Shown one piece after another: positions 26,478 to 35,768 of a stretch of DNA of 64,000 nt. The translations under genes and the position numbers were made by a program. Every line of letters begins with the position of its first letter. Positions within the stretch are counted from its first letter, which is position 1. Location: NCBI GenBank assembly GCA_028688225.1, contig JAQTYQ010000016.1, positions 1 to 64,000 of the forward strand, written 5' to 3'. The notes under the pieces were generated by a model. It saw only the letters and a list, made by a program, of their open reading frames with translations. It did no database searches and was not told where the DNA came from. This DNA comes from Opitutaceae bacterium. Lineage in GTDB: Bacteria > Verrucomicrobiota > Verrucomicrobiia > Opitutales > Opitutaceae.

Positions 26478-27728
26478 TTATTTCTGGGAATCGGTGAAGG
26501 CGGCGACCTTTGCAAGGATATCGGCGGCCTCCTCGGACGTGAAGCCCGCGCCCACGAGATCGTCGCTTTCGACCCCGTTGAACAGCTCGACCGATGCGAA
26601 GCCGGCCGCGACCAGGCGCTGGGCCGTGCCATCGTCGATGCCGGGAATTTTGGCCAGGCCGGAAGCCGCCATGCCCTTCTTCTCCTCGAGCGTGGTGGCG
26701 ACCGTCTGCGCTTTCATGATGTCCAGCTTCCAGCCGATGAGGCGGGAGGTGAGGCGGGCGTTCTGCCCTTTCTTGCCGATGGCGATGGCCAGATCCTCCT
26801 CGGAAACCACAATGCCGACACGGCGGTTTTTCTCATCGATGATGATGTCGCGCAGGATGGCGGGCTTGAGCGCCTCGGCGACCATCTCGCGCGGATCGGC
26901 GAAGTAACGGACGATGTCGATCTTCTCGCCCCCCAGTTCGCGGACGATCGATTTCACACGGGCCCCGCGGGCGCCGACGCACGCGCCGACGGGATCGACC
27001 TTCGGATCGGCGGTGGTGACGGCGATCTTGGTGCGGTAGCCGGGTTCGCGGGCGAAGGCGTCGATTTTGACCGTGCCGTCGGCGATCTCGGTGACCTCGA
27101 GTTCAAACAGGCGGCGGACAAACTTCGGGCTGGCGCGGCTAAGGATGAGCTCGGGGCCGCGGCTCGTGTTTTCAATCTCTAGCAACAGGCAGCGGATGCG
27201 CTCGCCGGGCGCATAGTCCTCGCCGGGCACCTGCTCCTTGCCCGGCATCATGGCCTCGGCCTTGCCCAGGTCGATGAAGAGGTCGCCGCGCTCGCGCCGC
27301 CGCACGATGCCCGTGACGATGTCGCCGACGCGATCCTTGAAGTCGTCGTAAATGCGCTCCTTCTCGAACTGGCGGAGTTTCTGCATGATCGCCTGGCGGG
27401 CGGTCTGGGCCGCAATGCGCCCCAGGTAGGAGGGATCAACCTCCCGCTCGATGATTTCACCGAGCTGGACCCCCGGCTTCAGCTGCTGCGCCTTCTCCAG
27501 GTGGATCTCCGTCCTGGGGTTGCTGATGGAGTCGACGACCTTGAGCAAGGTCCAGGCGTGCAGCTGGCCGTTCTTCGGGTTGATCTCGATCTTCATCTCC
27601 TGACCCGAATTCACCCCCTTCTGGGCGGCCGCCTTGATGGCGTTGACGATCGCGCCGATCATGTCGGCACGACCGATCCCCTTCTCCTTCTCCATGTACT
27701 CGAGGACGGAAAGGATTTCGCTGCTCAT
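26478..27728 (-). CDS. nusA: Transcription termination/antitermination factor NusA
   Basis: 416 residues from ATG 27728 ([12 protein letters not shown]). N-terminal RNA-polymerase-binding domain (1-130), S1 domain ([21 protein letters not shown] near 135-155), two KH domains ([26 protein letters not shown] and [26 protein letters not shown]), and one C-terminal helix-hairpin-helix repeat (near 360-410). It modulates pausing and intrinsic termination. No rimP gene precedes it. Its leader carries an intrinsic-terminator-like hairpin. Confidence 0.98.
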   Translation of the reverse strand: MSSEILSVLEYMEKEKGIGRADMIGAIVNAIKAAAQKGVNSGQEMKIEINPKNGQLHAWTLLKVVDSISNPRTEIHLEKAQQLKPGVQLGEIIEREVDPSYLGRIAAQTARQAIMQKLRQFEKERIYDDFKDRVGDIVTGIVRRRERGDLFIDLGKAEAMMPGKEQVPGEDYAPGERIRCLLLEIENTSRGPELILSRASPKFVRRLFELEVTEIADGTVKIDAFAREPGYRTKIAVTTADPKVDPVGACVGARGARVKSIVRELGGEKIDIVRYFADPREMVAEALKPAILRDIIIDEKNRRVGIVVSEEDLAIAIGKKGQNARLTSRLIGWKLDIMKAQTVATTLEEKKGMAASGLAKIPGIDDGTAQRLVAAGFASVELFNGVESDDLVGAGFTSEEAADILAKVAAFTDSQK

Positions 27729-27744
27729 ATGGATTGATTTGTGG

Positions 27745-27770
27745 AAAAAAAAAGCGGGCCAAAGGCCCAC
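27745..27770 (-). terminator. Terminator-like hairpin in the nusA leader (possible attenuator)
   Basis: On the minus strand GTGGGCC, loop TTT, GGCCCGC form a 7-bp stem with one G-T pair, then nine T in a row (A9 at 27745-27753 on plus). The T tract ends 17 nt before the nusA ATG. Upstream lies only the divergent HIT gene, so there is no other gene for it to terminate. NusA autoregulation by leader termination is known in other bacteria. Confidence 0.6.
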
Positions 27771-27771
27771 T

Positions 27772-27801
27772 TCTATACAAAGTGAACTGGAATTCGGTCA
27801 A
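27772..27801 (-). promoter_or_regulatory. Possible sigma-70 promoter ahead of nusA
   Basis: Minus-strand TTGACC (27801-27796), an 18-bp spacer and TATAGA (27777-27772). Transcription from it would begin about 27765, inside the first arm of the hairpin. If the hairpin is an attenuator, the operative promoter must therefore lie further upstream. A second TTGACA on the minus strand, around 27824-27829, lacks a clear -10 box. Confidence 0.4.
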
Positions 27802-27929
27802 GGGTGTTGGCGGACGCAAGCGATGTCAAGTCCCGGACCCGGCGCGGGTTGGCACAGGGCGGGCGGGATCTGGCCGCGGGGTCCCCGGCCGATCCGAAAA
27901 CCCCGCCTATCCCCCCGTCCAATCGCGTT

Positions 27930-27957
27930 TTGACATCGCCGCCCCCCGCCCTACTCT
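27930..27957 (+). promoter_or_regulatory. Predicted promoter of the HIT/phoH/pgpH/ybeY unit
   Basis: TTGACA (27930-27935), a 16-bp spacer and TACTCT (27952-27957). The start point would be near 27964, giving a leader of under 10 nt before ATG 27972. The TAC..T -10 form is the same as in the hipBA promoter. Confidence 0.5.
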
Positions 27958-27971
27958 GCCCCGTTGCTCCA

Positions 27972-28499
27972 ATGCAACAGCTTCATGCCTACTGGCGGAT
28001 GAGTTATATCGAGGCGCCGAAGTCCTCCACCAACGGCCGGCTTTTCACCGAACTGCCGGCGCGCGGCGACGACCGGGCCGCGCTCATCCTGCACCGCAGC
28101 CGGCTGTCGTATCTGGTCCTCAACCGCTTCCCCTACAATCCCGGCCACCTCCTCGCCGTCCCGTTCCGCGCGGCGACCGACCTCGCGGAGCTGACGCCGG
28201 CCGAGCGCGCGGATCTCCTGGACATCATCATCCTCGGCCAGCAGGTGCTGCGCGCCGCCGTCAATCCCGACGGTTTCAACCTCGGTTTCAACCTCGGCCG
28301 GCCCGCCGGCAGCAGCATCCGGCACCTCCACGCCCACATCGTGCCCCGCTGGAACGGCGACACCAACTTCATGCCCGTGATCGGCCAGACCCGGGTGCTG
28401 CCGCAGGCGCTGGCCGCCACCTACGACCGGCTCCGCGCCGTCCTGCCCGGCGTGTTGCAAAACGGGAAAACCAGGCGCCGCCGGCGGAAGGCCCGCTGA
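27972..28499 (+). CDS. HIT-domain nucleotide hydrolase / phosphorylase
   Basis: 175 residues from ATG 27972. The histidine triad HLHAHIVPRW (118-127) and the upstream block NRFPYNPGHLLAVPFR, plus the tail GDTNFMPVIGQTRVLPQ, match the Ap4A phosphorylase-like branch of the HIT family. Such enzymes act on AppppA or related nucleotides. The C-terminus is very basic (GKTRRRRRKAR). It begins a plus-strand run with phoH, the 7TM-HD gene and ybeY, and is divergent from nusA. Confidence 0.92.
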   Translation: MQQLHAYWRMSYIEAPKSSTNGRLFTELPARGDDRAALILHRSRLSYLVLNRFPYNPGHLLAVPFRAATDLAELTPAERADLLDIIILGQQVLRAAVNPDGFNLGFNLGRPAGSSIRHLHAHIVPRWNGDTNFMPVIGQTRVLPQALAATYDRLRAVLPGVLQNGKTRRRRRKAR

Positions 28500-28549
28500 G
28501 CCGGACGGATCCCTTCCGGCTGCAGCCATCTGCCATCCGCAATTCCCTC

Positions 28550-29539
28550 GTGCCCTCGAAAACGCTCTATTACGAGAGTCCGCGCCACCTGCACCAGCTC
28601 TACTGTGGCCGCGCGGAGAACCTCCTGGCCGTGGAGCAGACCTTCAACGTGAAACTCGCCACCCGCGAAGACTGGCTGAAAATCGAGGGCGCCGACGCCG
28701 ACATCGCGCGCGTCGAGGGCTTTTTCTCCTTTCTCAATGACGGGCGCCAGCAGGGACTCGCGCTGCGCAACTCGGATTTCGCCCAGCTGCTCGGCCGCTT
28801 CGCCGGCGACGACGGCGCGCAGCTGCGCACCCTCTTTTCCGAGCCGCTGGTCCTCACGACCAACCGGAAGAGCATCGTGCCAAAGACCATCGGCCAGAAG
28901 CTCTACCTCCAGTCGATCCAGAAGAATCCCGTCGTGTTCGGCATCGGCCCCGCGGGCACGGGCAAGACCTACCTCGCCGTTGCCGCCGCCATCTCCGCCC
29001 TCCTCAGGAATCAGGTCCAGCGCATCGTCCTGACGCGACCGGCGGTCGAGGCCGGCGAGGCGCTGGGATTCCTGCCCGGCGACCTGCGTGAGAAAATCCT
29101 GCCCTACCTGCGGCCGCTCTACGACGCCATGCACGACATGCTCGACGCCGAGGACGTCGCGCGGCTGGTCGAAAAGGGCACCATCGAGATCGCGCCGCTC
29201 GCCTATATGCGCGGCCGCACGCTTTCCCGCGCATTCATCATCCTCGACGAGGCCCAGAACACCACGCCCGAGCAGATGATGATGTTTCTTACCCGCCTCG
29301 GCGAGGATTCGCGCATGATCATCACCGGCGACGTCACACAGATCGACCTGCCGCGGCCGCAGCAGTCGGGGCTGCTGCAGGTGAAGCACATCCTGGCCGG
29401 CATCGCCGGCATCGACTTTCATCATTTCTCCGGCGCCGACGTCGTGCGCCCCCCCCTCGTCCAGAAGATTATCGAAGCCTACGACCGCTACCGGCACCCC
29501 ATCACCTCCCGCCACGAGGAGGAGGAGGGCAAGGCCTAG
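28550..29539 (+). CDS. phoH: PhoH-family ATPase
   Basis: 329 residues from GTG 28550 ([14 protein letters not shown]); no in-frame ATG fits better. Walker A GPAGTGKT at 133-140, Walker [17 protein letters not shown] near 225-240 and the conserved [11 protein letters not shown] near 260-270. The N-terminal 110 residues include the KH-like PhoH-L domain ([16 protein letters not shown]). PhoH-like proteins are RNA-associated ATPases usually encoded next to the 7TM-HD phosphodiesterase and ybeY, as here. The 50-bp gap from the HIT gene contains a short word-like tract (GCCATCTGCCATCCGCAAT). Confidence 0.95.
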   Translation: MPSKTLYYESPRHLHQLYCGRAENLLAVEQTFNVKLATREDWLKIEGADADIARVEGFFSFLNDGRQQGLALRNSDFAQLLGRFAGDDGAQLRTLFSEPLVLTTNRKSIVPKTIGQKLYLQSIQKNPVVFGIGPAGTGKTYLAVAAAISALLRNQVQRIVLTRPAVEAGEALGFLPGDLREKILPYLRPLYDAMHDMLDAEDVARLVEKGTIEIAPLAYMRGRTLSRAFIILDEAQNTTPEQMMMFLTRLGEDSRMIITGDVTQIDLPRPQQSGLLQVKHILAGIAGIDFHHFSGADVVRPPLVQKIIEAYDRYRHPITSRHEEEEGKA

Positions 29540-29554
29540 CCGCGCGCCCCGCCC

Positions 29555-32008
29555 ATGCCGTTTTTCCATAAATTGCAGCTGCTCCGCCGCAGCCCCGCCG
29601 CCGCCTCGCGGCGCCGGCGCAAGACGGTGCATACCTCCGCCGCGGCGAGTTATCTGCAGCAGAGCCAGCCGGTGGCGTTCCTGCTCTTTGTCGTCACGGT
29701 CGCGGCCATCGTGCTCATCAGCTTTGTCGGCGTCTCGTCGGTTACGCTGCCGGTGCTGCCCAACCAGCTCGCCATGGTGCGCATCGTCGCCGGCGCGCCC
29801 TTTTCCTACGAGAGCAGGATCAAGACCGAGCTCAGCCGCGCCCAGCTGCTCAACCGCGTGCCGCCCGTCTACCAGCTCGAACTCGGCCCGCTGCAACAGT
29901 TCGAGTCCAACCTCCACGAGCTGCTGGCCGCGCTGGAGAAGATCGAGCGCGATTATCCCGCCGACACCGTGGCCGCCTCCGGCATGCAGGGCGCATTCTC
30001 GCCCTCGGCCCGGCGCGCGGCCGAGCTCGACACCCTCGTCGAGGCGTTCAACGCCAAGGGGCCCTACCGGGTTGCCGCCGACGACGTGGCCGCGCTGCTG
30101 GCGCTGGGGGATGCCAAGGCGCGCTTTGCCATCGTCGAAAACGGCCTGGCGGCCCTGCGCGAGATTTACCGCGAGGGCGTGGACGACAACAGCCGCACCT
30201 TCGCGGCCGGCAGTCCCGACAGCATCTCGCTCTTCCGGGTGCGGCGTCCCTCGGGCGAGATCGCCCAGGTGCGCGTGCAGTCGATGGAGGAGGCGCTCAC
30301 CTTCCTGCGCATCAACCTGGCGGCGGAGGGCGTGAGCCGCGAAACCACTCTCTCGCTCTTCCGCCTCTTCCGCAACGGCGTCACTCCCAACCTCATCTTC
30401 GACCGCGGGGCCACCGAGCGCCTCCAGCAGCAGGTGATCGCCGACCTCAAGCCGGTCACCGTCTCGGTCGAACGCGGCCAGACCATCATCGAGCCCGGCG
30501 CACGGGTCACGCCCGAGCAGTATGAGATGCTCGTCGCGCACCGGGACTTCCTCCTGCACCACGGCGACCTGGCCATCAACGAGGGCCTGCAGTTCTTCGG
30601 CCGCATCCTGCTTGTGCTCGCCATGGTGATGGCATCGGTGCTCTACATCCGGCTCGAGGACCCCGAGACCATGCGCAACAACGGCCGGCTGGCCCTGCTG
30701 GCCCTCGTGGTCATCCTGAATCTCGCGCTCGTGCGCACGACCTACTGGGTCGGCGAACTGCCCTCCTTCATGAAGAACACCACCGCGGCGTCGCTCCTGC
30801 CCTACGTGGCGCCGACCGCGCTCGCGCCGCTGATCGTCGCCATCCTCATCGACGCCGGCTCGGCGGTCTTCATGGCGCTGCTCATCTCGATCTTCACCAG
30901 CGTCATCTACGGCAACCGGCTCGACCTGCTCGTCGTCACCTTCCTGGCCTCGATGGTGGGCATCTTCTCGTGCCGCGCCATCCGCCGGCGCAGCCGCGTC
31001 GTGCGCGCGGCCGGCCTCGGCGGCTGCACCGTCGCCGGCTTCGCCGCCCTCATCGGCATCGCCGACCAGTTCCCCCCCCTCGTCGTGATCCGGCAGATGG
31101 CCGCCGGCCTTGTCACGGGCCTGCTCACGGGGGTGGCCGTGGCCGGCCTGCTGCCGGTCCTCGAAGGCCTGTTCAGGCGCACCACCGACATCACGCTGCT
31201 GGAACTGACAGACTACAACCATCCCCTCCTGCACCGCATGCAGATGGAGACGCCCGGCACCTATCATCATAGCCTCGTCGTCGCCAACCTCGCCGAGAAT
31301 GCCGCCAACGCCATCGGCGCCAATCCTCTCCTCTGCCGCGTCTGCTCACTTTTCCACGACATCGGCAAGACCACCAAGCCCGAATACTTCTCCGAAAACC
31401 AGCGCGAGGGCGTGAATCCGCACAACGAGCGCAGCCCGTCGTTCTCCGCCCTCATCATCAAGAGCCACGTCAAGGAGGGCGTGGATCTCGCGCTCAAGCA
31501 CAAGCTGCCCACGGCCGTGATCGACGTGATCCGGCAACACCATGGCACCACGCTCATCCAGACCTTCTACCAGCGCGCCCGGGGCGGTGAAATCCACCCG
31601 CCGGCCGGCGGCAGTGCCCCACCCATCCCCGCCGCCTCGCGCGACCCCTTCCCGCCCGGACTCGAGACCCGCGTCTGCGAGACCACCTACCGTTACGACG
31701 GTCCGAAGCCGCAGTTCAAGGAAAGCGCCATCATCATGCTGGCCGATGGCGTCGAGGCCGCCACGCGCTCGCTCCGCCGGGTGACCCCGCAGCATCTCAG
31801 CGAGCTCATCGACCAGATTTTCAAGAGCCGCCTCGAGGACGGCCAGCTGGACGAGGCGCCGCTGAATCTCGCGGAGCTCAGCCAGATCAAGAGCAGCTTC
31901 ACCTTCACCCTGCTCAACATGCTCCATGCCCGCGTGGCCTACCCGCCCGCGGCGGAAAAACCCGAGGCCCGGAATGCCCCCAGGAAATCGGAGCAGGGTG
32001 CGGGGTAG
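29555..32008 (+). CDS. 7TM-HD family phosphohydrolase (PgpH-like, c-di-AMP phosphodiesterase type)
   Basis: 817 residues. A membrane helix near 40-60 anchors a long extracytoplasmic 7TMR-HDED domain (about 65-345). Seven further helices follow (about 345-535). The cytoplasmic HD domain begins with [18 protein letters not shown] near 565; [12 protein letters not shown] lies near 602-613 and further metal His near 645 and 660. PgpH hydrolyses c-di-AMP in Listeria; whether this organism uses c-di-AMP cannot be told here. A Pro/Ala-rich insert ([19 protein letters not shown]) interrupts the HD domain near 690. It lies 15 bp after phoH. Confidence 0.92.
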   Translation: MPFFHKLQLLRRSPAAASRRRRKTVHTSAAASYLQQSQPVAFLLFVVTVAAIVLISFVGVSSVTLPVLPNQLAMVRIVAGAPFSYESRIKTELSRAQLLNRVPPVYQLELGPLQQFESNLHELLAALEKIERDYPADTVAASGMQGAFSPSARRAAELDTLVEAFNAKGPYRVAADDVAALLALGDAKARFAIVENGLAALREIYREGVDDNSRTFAAGSPDSISLFRVRRPSGEIAQVRVQSMEEALTFLRINLAAEGVSRETTLSLFRLFRNGVTPNLIFDRGATERLQQQVIADLKPVTVSVERGQTIIEPGARVTPEQYEMLVAHRDFLLHHGDLAINEGLQFFGRILLVLAMVMASVLYIRLEDPETMRNNGRLALLALVVILNLALVRTTYWVGELPSFMKNTTAASLLPYVAPTALAPLIVAILIDAGSAVFMALLISIFTSVIYGNRLDLLVVTFLASMVGIFSCRAIRRRSRVVRAAGLGGCTVAGFAALIGIADQFPPLVVIRQMAAGLVTGLLTGVAVAGLLPVLEGLFRRTTDITLLELTDYNHPLLHRMQMETPGTYHHSLVVANLAENAANAIGANPLLCRVCSLFHDIGKTTKPEYFSENQREGVNPHNERSPSFSALIIKSHVKEGVDLALKHKLPTAVIDVIRQHHGTTLIQTFYQRARGGEIHPPAGGSAPPIPAASRDPFPPGLETRVCETTYRYDGPKPQFKESAIIMLADGVEAATRSLRRVTPQHLSELIDQIFKSRLEDGQLDEAPLNLAELSQIKSSFTFTLLNMLHARVAYPPAAEKPEARNAPRKSEQGAG

Positions 32009-32012
32009 AGAG

Positions 32013-32105
32013 ACCGGAGCCCGGAAACCGGATTTCGGGAAAAAGAGAACCGAGGCAGGGCGTCATCTGATCTTTCCGGTTTCCGGTATCCGAAATCCGC
32101 AATCG
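32013..32105. repeat. Word-like inverted repeat between the 7TM-HD gene and ybeY
   Basis: ACCGGAGCCCGGAAACCGG and on (32013-32040) faces TCTTTCCGGTTTCCGGTATC and on (32071-32105). The right tract, read in reverse, runs GGATTTCGGATACCGGAAAC and then CGGAAAGATCA, the same string order found at 23822-23858. The two loci are therefore related copies and not just similar in composition. Confidence 0.75.
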
Positions 32106-32114
32106 GCCCGGCCG

Positions 32115-32618
32115 GTGCACCTCCACCACGGCCACCCGCGGCTCCGCCTCGACCGCTGCGCCGTGGCCGCCATGGTCCATCTGCTCGACGCCCACGCGGC
32201 CGCGATCCTGCCGCTCCCGTCCGCGGTTCCCGGCCTGCACCCGGTGCCGGCCGGCGAACTGTCCCTCGCCTTTCTCACCGATGCCGCCCTCGCCCGTCTC
32301 CACGCCCGGTTTCTCGACGACCCGTCGGTCACCGACGTGATCACCTTTGCCGGCACCCCCGCGTCCGGCCTGGCGGGCGAAATCTGCGTCTCCGCCGACA
32401 CCGCCCGCGCTTTCGCGAGAAAACACGGGCGTGATTTCTCCGCGGAGCTGACACTCTACCTCGTGCACGGCTGGCTGCACCTCGCCGGCCACGACGATCT
32501 CGAACCCGTCCGAAAAAAACGCATGCGCGCCGCCGAGGCCCGGGCGATGCGACTGCTGTGCGCGGCGGGAGAAATTCCGCGCTTCGCCTTCATCGCCCCG
32601 GCGCGCGCCCGTCCCTGA
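32115..32618 (+). CDS. ybeY: Endoribonuclease YbeY (16S rRNA maturation)
   Basis: 167 residues from GTG 32115 (VHLHHGHPRLRLD); ATG 32172 is an alternative but would cut the first strand. GELSLAFLTDAALARLHARFL and DPSVTDVITF (near 65-78) match the family. The zinc motif reads HGWLHLAGHDD (about 118-128), where the third ligand is usually His (HxxxHxxxxxH). Here that position is Asp and the preceding Tyr is His. Either the His two residues earlier or the Asp may bind zinc. The phoH-7TM-HD-ybeY order is conserved in many bacteria. Confidence 0.88.
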   Translation: MHLHHGHPRLRLDRCAVAAMVHLLDAHAAAILPLPSAVPGLHPVPAGELSLAFLTDAALARLHARFLDDPSVTDVITFAGTPASGLAGEICVSADTARAFARKHGRDFSAELTLYLVHGWLHLAGHDDLEPVRKKRMRAAEARAMRLLCAAGEIPRFAFIAPARARP

Positions 32619-32667
32619 TCCGGCCCGCGTACCCACGCCGGCCGCCGCGGTCTCGCGATGGGAAACA

Positions 32668-32688
32668 ATGTCAACTAATAGTTGACAT
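32668..32688. repeat. Isolated 21-bp perfect palindrome between convergent genes
   Basis: Arms ATGTCAACTA and TAGTTGACAT around a central A, all 10 positions complementary. It is AT-rich in a GC-rich setting and contains a TTGACA on each strand. It lies between the ybeY stop (plus) and the lipoprotein stop (minus), with no T tract. It looks like a regulator-binding site, but no promoter for a known gene is next to it. Confidence 0.7.
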
Positions 32689-32772
32689 GCTTCCGTCCGC
32701 AGTGCGCCAAGGCACGCCGCGGAGTGCGGCGAAATGCAAATGCGGCCGGCCGTCGCATCGCCCGGCGCCCGC

Positions 32773-33246
32773 TCAATGCCCGGTGCGCTGCGCGCCCTCC
32801 GGCGTGAAACGCAGCACCGCCGGCACCTTCTCGCGCGGAGTGAATTCCTCCAGGGTGGTATGCGTCACCTCGGTGGCGTCGGCCGCCACAAACCGCGCCC
32901 GGATTTCCACGTAATCGCGGAAAAATCCCAGCGGCGTGGCCGGCACGGTGATGCGCACCGGCGCCTTTCCCACCGGCCGGCCGTCGACCACAATAATCGC
33001 GCCCGGGGGCGCGGATTCGACGAGCAGCGTCAGTTTGGAAACCGGCGTGGTGCCCTCGGCCGGCCGTTCCGGCACCGATGGAGCTGCCGGTGGAACCGCC
33101 GGTTTTGTCGCTCCCTGTTCCCGGACCGGGGTGGGCGCCGCGACCGGGGTAACGCCTGCCGGCGCGGAGGCTGGCGCCTTGCGCACAGTCGTGCAGCCGG
33201 CGGAAACCAGAAGACAAAAGACGGAGGACAGCGCTGCAATCCGCAT
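32773..33246 (-). CDS. PEGA-domain lipoprotein
   Basis: 157 residues from the second ATG at 33246 (MRIAALSSVFCLLVSAGC), which has a weak AGGA site; an ATG five codons upstream is possible. The lipobox LVSAGC puts the lipidated Cys at residue 18. Residues about 20-65 are a Pro/Ala/Val linker. The PEGA-like domain follows: ESAPPGAIIVVDGRPVGKAPVRITVPA. PEGA domains are short beta folds found in surface and S-layer-associated proteins. Role unknown. It is divergent from the serpin gene. Confidence 0.8.
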   Translation of the reverse strand: MRIAALSSVFCLLVSAGCTTVRKAPASAPAGVTPVAAPTPVREQGATKPAVPPAAPSVPERPAEGTTPVSKLTLLVESAPPGAIIVVDGRPVGKAPVRITVPATPLGFFRDYVEIRARFVAADATEVTHTTLEEFTPREKVPAVLRFTPEGAQRTGH

Positions 33247-33467
33247 TGGAGATCCTATCATGGCCTTGAGCCGCTCACGTTAAGCATCTCTCCACCGGCA
33301 CCAAGGAGAAACTCCACCGGAGGTCGGTCGCGAAACGGTTTCACTGCATCTTTCACTGGTTTTTCCCAGCATGCACTTCATCACGCCAGCCGGCTAACAG
33401 TTCCTGGCGGAACACGTCCGATCTTCTCTTTTCCCTAAGAAACAACAGGCTCCCACGTCATCCAGAT

Positions 33468-34691
33468 ATGCGCTCGCGATTGCTTCCCTTCCAGCCGGGT
33501 TCGGCGACACTGGCCGCCATCCTAATCGTCGCAGCCTCCGCGACCGGTGCCGACCGCCCCGCGGTCGAGACCGTGGCCGCCGCCAACACCGCTTTTGCCC
33601 TCGACCTTTACCGGCAGCTCGCACCGGCACCGGGCAACCTATTCTTTTCACCCTCCAGTGTTTCCGAAGTCCTCGGCATGGCCCTAGTTGGAGCCCGCGG
33701 CCAGACTGCCGCGGAAATGGCCGCGACCCTCCACCTGAACTTCCCGCCGGATCAAGTCGTCGCTGGGCTTGCTCTACTGGCTGACCGATTGGGCCTCGGC
33801 CGTCACGACGGCGTCACCCTCGTGACGGCCAATTCCATCTGGGCGCAGTCGCAGACGCCACTCCTCCCGGAGTTTCTGCACTCGCTCCGCACCCAATTCT
33901 CCGCCGAAGCCACGTCGGTCGATTTCGGGCACGCCGCCGAAGCCGCGCGGACGAGGATCAACGTCTGGGTCGCCGACAAAACGCGCAACAAGATCCCGGA
34001 GTTGATCGGCGCCGGTATGCTCGACACCCAGACTCGGATGGTGCTGGTCAATGCGATCTATTTCAAAGGCCGCTGGGCCGGCCCTTTTGAGCCGCGGCTG
34101 ACACGCCCGGCGTCGTTCTTCCTCGCCCCGACCCGGAGCGTCGAGGTGCCGACGATGCATCGTACATCCAAGCTGCGCACGGTCGCGCTCGACGGGCTCC
34201 GCCTGATCGAGCTGCCCTACTCCGGTCAGACCATATCCCTGGTGATCCTACTGCCGGACGCAAGCGTCGGGCTGGCCGCGATCGAACGCGACCTCACGCC
34301 GGAGAAGCTCGGCCCCTGGCTGACGCGATTTGACGCCGCAGGGAAAGTCGAGGTGGCGCTCGCGCTGCCGCGGTTCAGCACCGCCGGCCACTTTGATCTC
34401 GGTTGGCAACTTGGAGCGATGGGAATGCCGGCGGCCTTCGATCCGAACGCCGCGGATTTCTCGGGCATGACCGGCGATCGCTCTCTGTTTCTATCCACCG
34501 TCATCCACCAAGCCGTCGTGGAGGTGAACGAGGAAGGGACCGAAGCCGCCGCTGCGAGCGGCGGGGTCTACGCGGCCTTTGCGGTGATGCGTCCGCTCGA
34601 GATCCAGGTCGACCACCCGTTTCTGTTCCTGATCCGCGACCAAACGACCGGGACCCTGCTTTTCCTCGGCCGGATCGTCGATCCGCGCTGA
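33468..34691 (+). CDS. Secreted serpin (serine protease inhibitor)
   Basis: 407 residues with a signal peptide ending near residue 27 (AASATGA|D). The serpin core is intact: NLFFSPSSVSEVLGMALVGARGQTAAEM near 57-84, LVNAIYFKGRWAGPFEP near 193-209, and the C-terminal DHPFLFLIRDQTTGTLLFLGRIVDP. The reactive-centre hinge reads NEEGTEAAAASGG (354-366) with Gly357 as P15 and Thr358 as P14. This gives Phe371 as the predicted P1, so a chymotrypsin-like protease is the likely target. The small Ala-rich hinge is that of inhibitory serpins. Confidence 0.95.
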   Translation: MRSRLLPFQPGSATLAAILIVAASATGADRPAVETVAAANTAFALDLYRQLAPAPGNLFFSPSSVSEVLGMALVGARGQTAAEMAATLHLNFPPDQVVAGLALLADRLGLGRHDGVTLVTANSIWAQSQTPLLPEFLHSLRTQFSAEATSVDFGHAAEAARTRINVWVADKTRNKIPELIGAGMLDTQTRMVLVNAIYFKGRWAGPFEPRLTRPASFFLAPTRSVEVPTMHRTSKLRTVALDGLRLIELPYSGQTISLVILLPDASVGLAAIERDLTPEKLGPWLTRFDAAGKVEVALALPRFSTAGHFDLGWQLGAMGMPAAFDPNAADFSGMTGDRSLFLSTVIHQAVVEVNEEGTEAAAASGGVYAAFAVMRPLEIQVDHPFLFLIRDQTTGTLLFLGRIVDPR

Positions 34692-34718
34692 GACCTGCGC
34701 GATAACCCGGGGAAAATA

Positions 34719-35702
34719 TCAGGCCAGTCCGCTGGCCTTCCGGGCCCGGGTCAGCACCTTGCCGGCCACGGCCCGGGCGCGTTCGGCGCCGGCGCGCAAC
34801 ACCTGGTCGACGTAGTCGCGATTGGCCGCCAGTTCCGCGCGGCGCGCGCGGGCGGCGGCGAAATAATTCCAATAGTGCTCGAACAGCGCCTTCTTGAGGT
34901 CGCCGTAGCCCAGCCCCCCCGCGCGCAGCCGGTTCTCAAAATCGGCGGCGACCTCCTTGGGCGCGACGAGCTTCAGGAGCTGGATGACGATGTTCCTGTC
35001 GGCGTCGGGCTTCGGCTCCTGCGGCGTGCGGCTATCCATGACGATCGACATGATCCGCTTCCGCATCGCCTTCTCGCCGCCGAAAATCTCGATGGTATTG
35101 CCGTAGCTCTTGCTCATCTTCTGGCCGTCGGTGCCGGGCACGGTGGCCACCTCCTCGCGGATGGCCGGCTCGGGCACAACGAACGTCTCACCGTAGGTCT
35201 GGTTGAACTTGATGGCGATGTCGCGCGTCATCTCCACGTGCTGCTTCTGGTCGCGGCCGACAGGCACGAGGTTCGAGTCGTAAAGCAGGATGTCGGCCGC
35301 CATCAGCACCGGGTAGGCGAAGAGGCCGAAGTTGGGCGCGACCCCCTTGGCGAGCTTGTCCTTGTAGCTATGGGCGCGCTCCAGCAGCCCCATCGGCGTG
35401 AGCGAGCCGATGATCCACGTCAGCTCCGTCACCTCGGGCAGGTCGGACTGCCGGAAGAACACGCTCTGCTTCGGATCCAGTCCGCAGGCCAGGAAATCGA
35501 GGGCCACGCTGAACGAATTGTGGCGGCGCTCGTCGGCGTTGGCGAGCGACGTCATCGAATGGTAGTCGGCGACGAAATAATAGCACTCCCCTCGTGCCTG
35601 CAGCTCGACGGCCGGCTTCATCATGCCGAAGTAGTTGCCGATGTGCAGCGCCCCGGAGGGCTGGATGCCGGAAAGGATCCTCATGGGCTTGGTCGTGTCC
35701 AT
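34719..35702 (-). CDS. trpS: Tryptophanyl-tRNA synthetase
   Basis: 327 residues from ATG 35702 (MDTTKPMRILSGIQ), with GGAGG four bases upstream. Class I signatures: SGIQPSGALHIGNYFG (HIGH-type, about 10-25) and DGQKMSKSYGNTI (KMSKS, about 190-202). It charges tRNA-Trp in the cytoplasm. It is convergent with the serpin gene (27 bp) and follows the beta-helix protein gene on the minus strand. Confidence 0.98.
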   Translation of the reverse strand: MDTTKPMRILSGIQPSGALHIGNYFGMMKPAVELQARGECYYFVADYHSMTSLANADERRHNSFSVALDFLACGLDPKQSVFFRQSDLPEVTELTWIIGSLTPMGLLERAHSYKDKLAKGVAPNFGLFAYPVLMAADILLYDSNLVPVGRDQKQHVEMTRDIAIKFNQTYGETFVVPEPAIREEVATVPGTDGQKMSKSYGNTIEIFGGEKAMRKRIMSIVMDSRTPQEPKPDADRNIVIQLLKLVAPKEVAADFENRLRAGGLGYGDLKKALFEHYWNYFAAARARRAELAANRDYVDQVLRAGAERARAVAGKVLTRARKASGLA

Positions 35703-35768
35703 TTTGCCTCCGCTCGGATGCCGCGGAGGCATCCGAGCAAGCGTCAGTGCGGCGGGCCGGGCAAGTTT

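Noticed and set aside
23306..26497. Open frame of about 1063 codons antisense to rbfA and infB
   Set aside because: A shadow of infB in a GC-rich genome. No motif, and it crosses the gap repeat.
28421..31270. Open frame of about 949 codons antisense to phoH and the 7TM-HD gene
   Set aside because: The real proteins on the plus strand have complete motifs. The antisense frame is compositionally biased (Asp/Glu/Arg/Gly/His) and has no recognisable fold.
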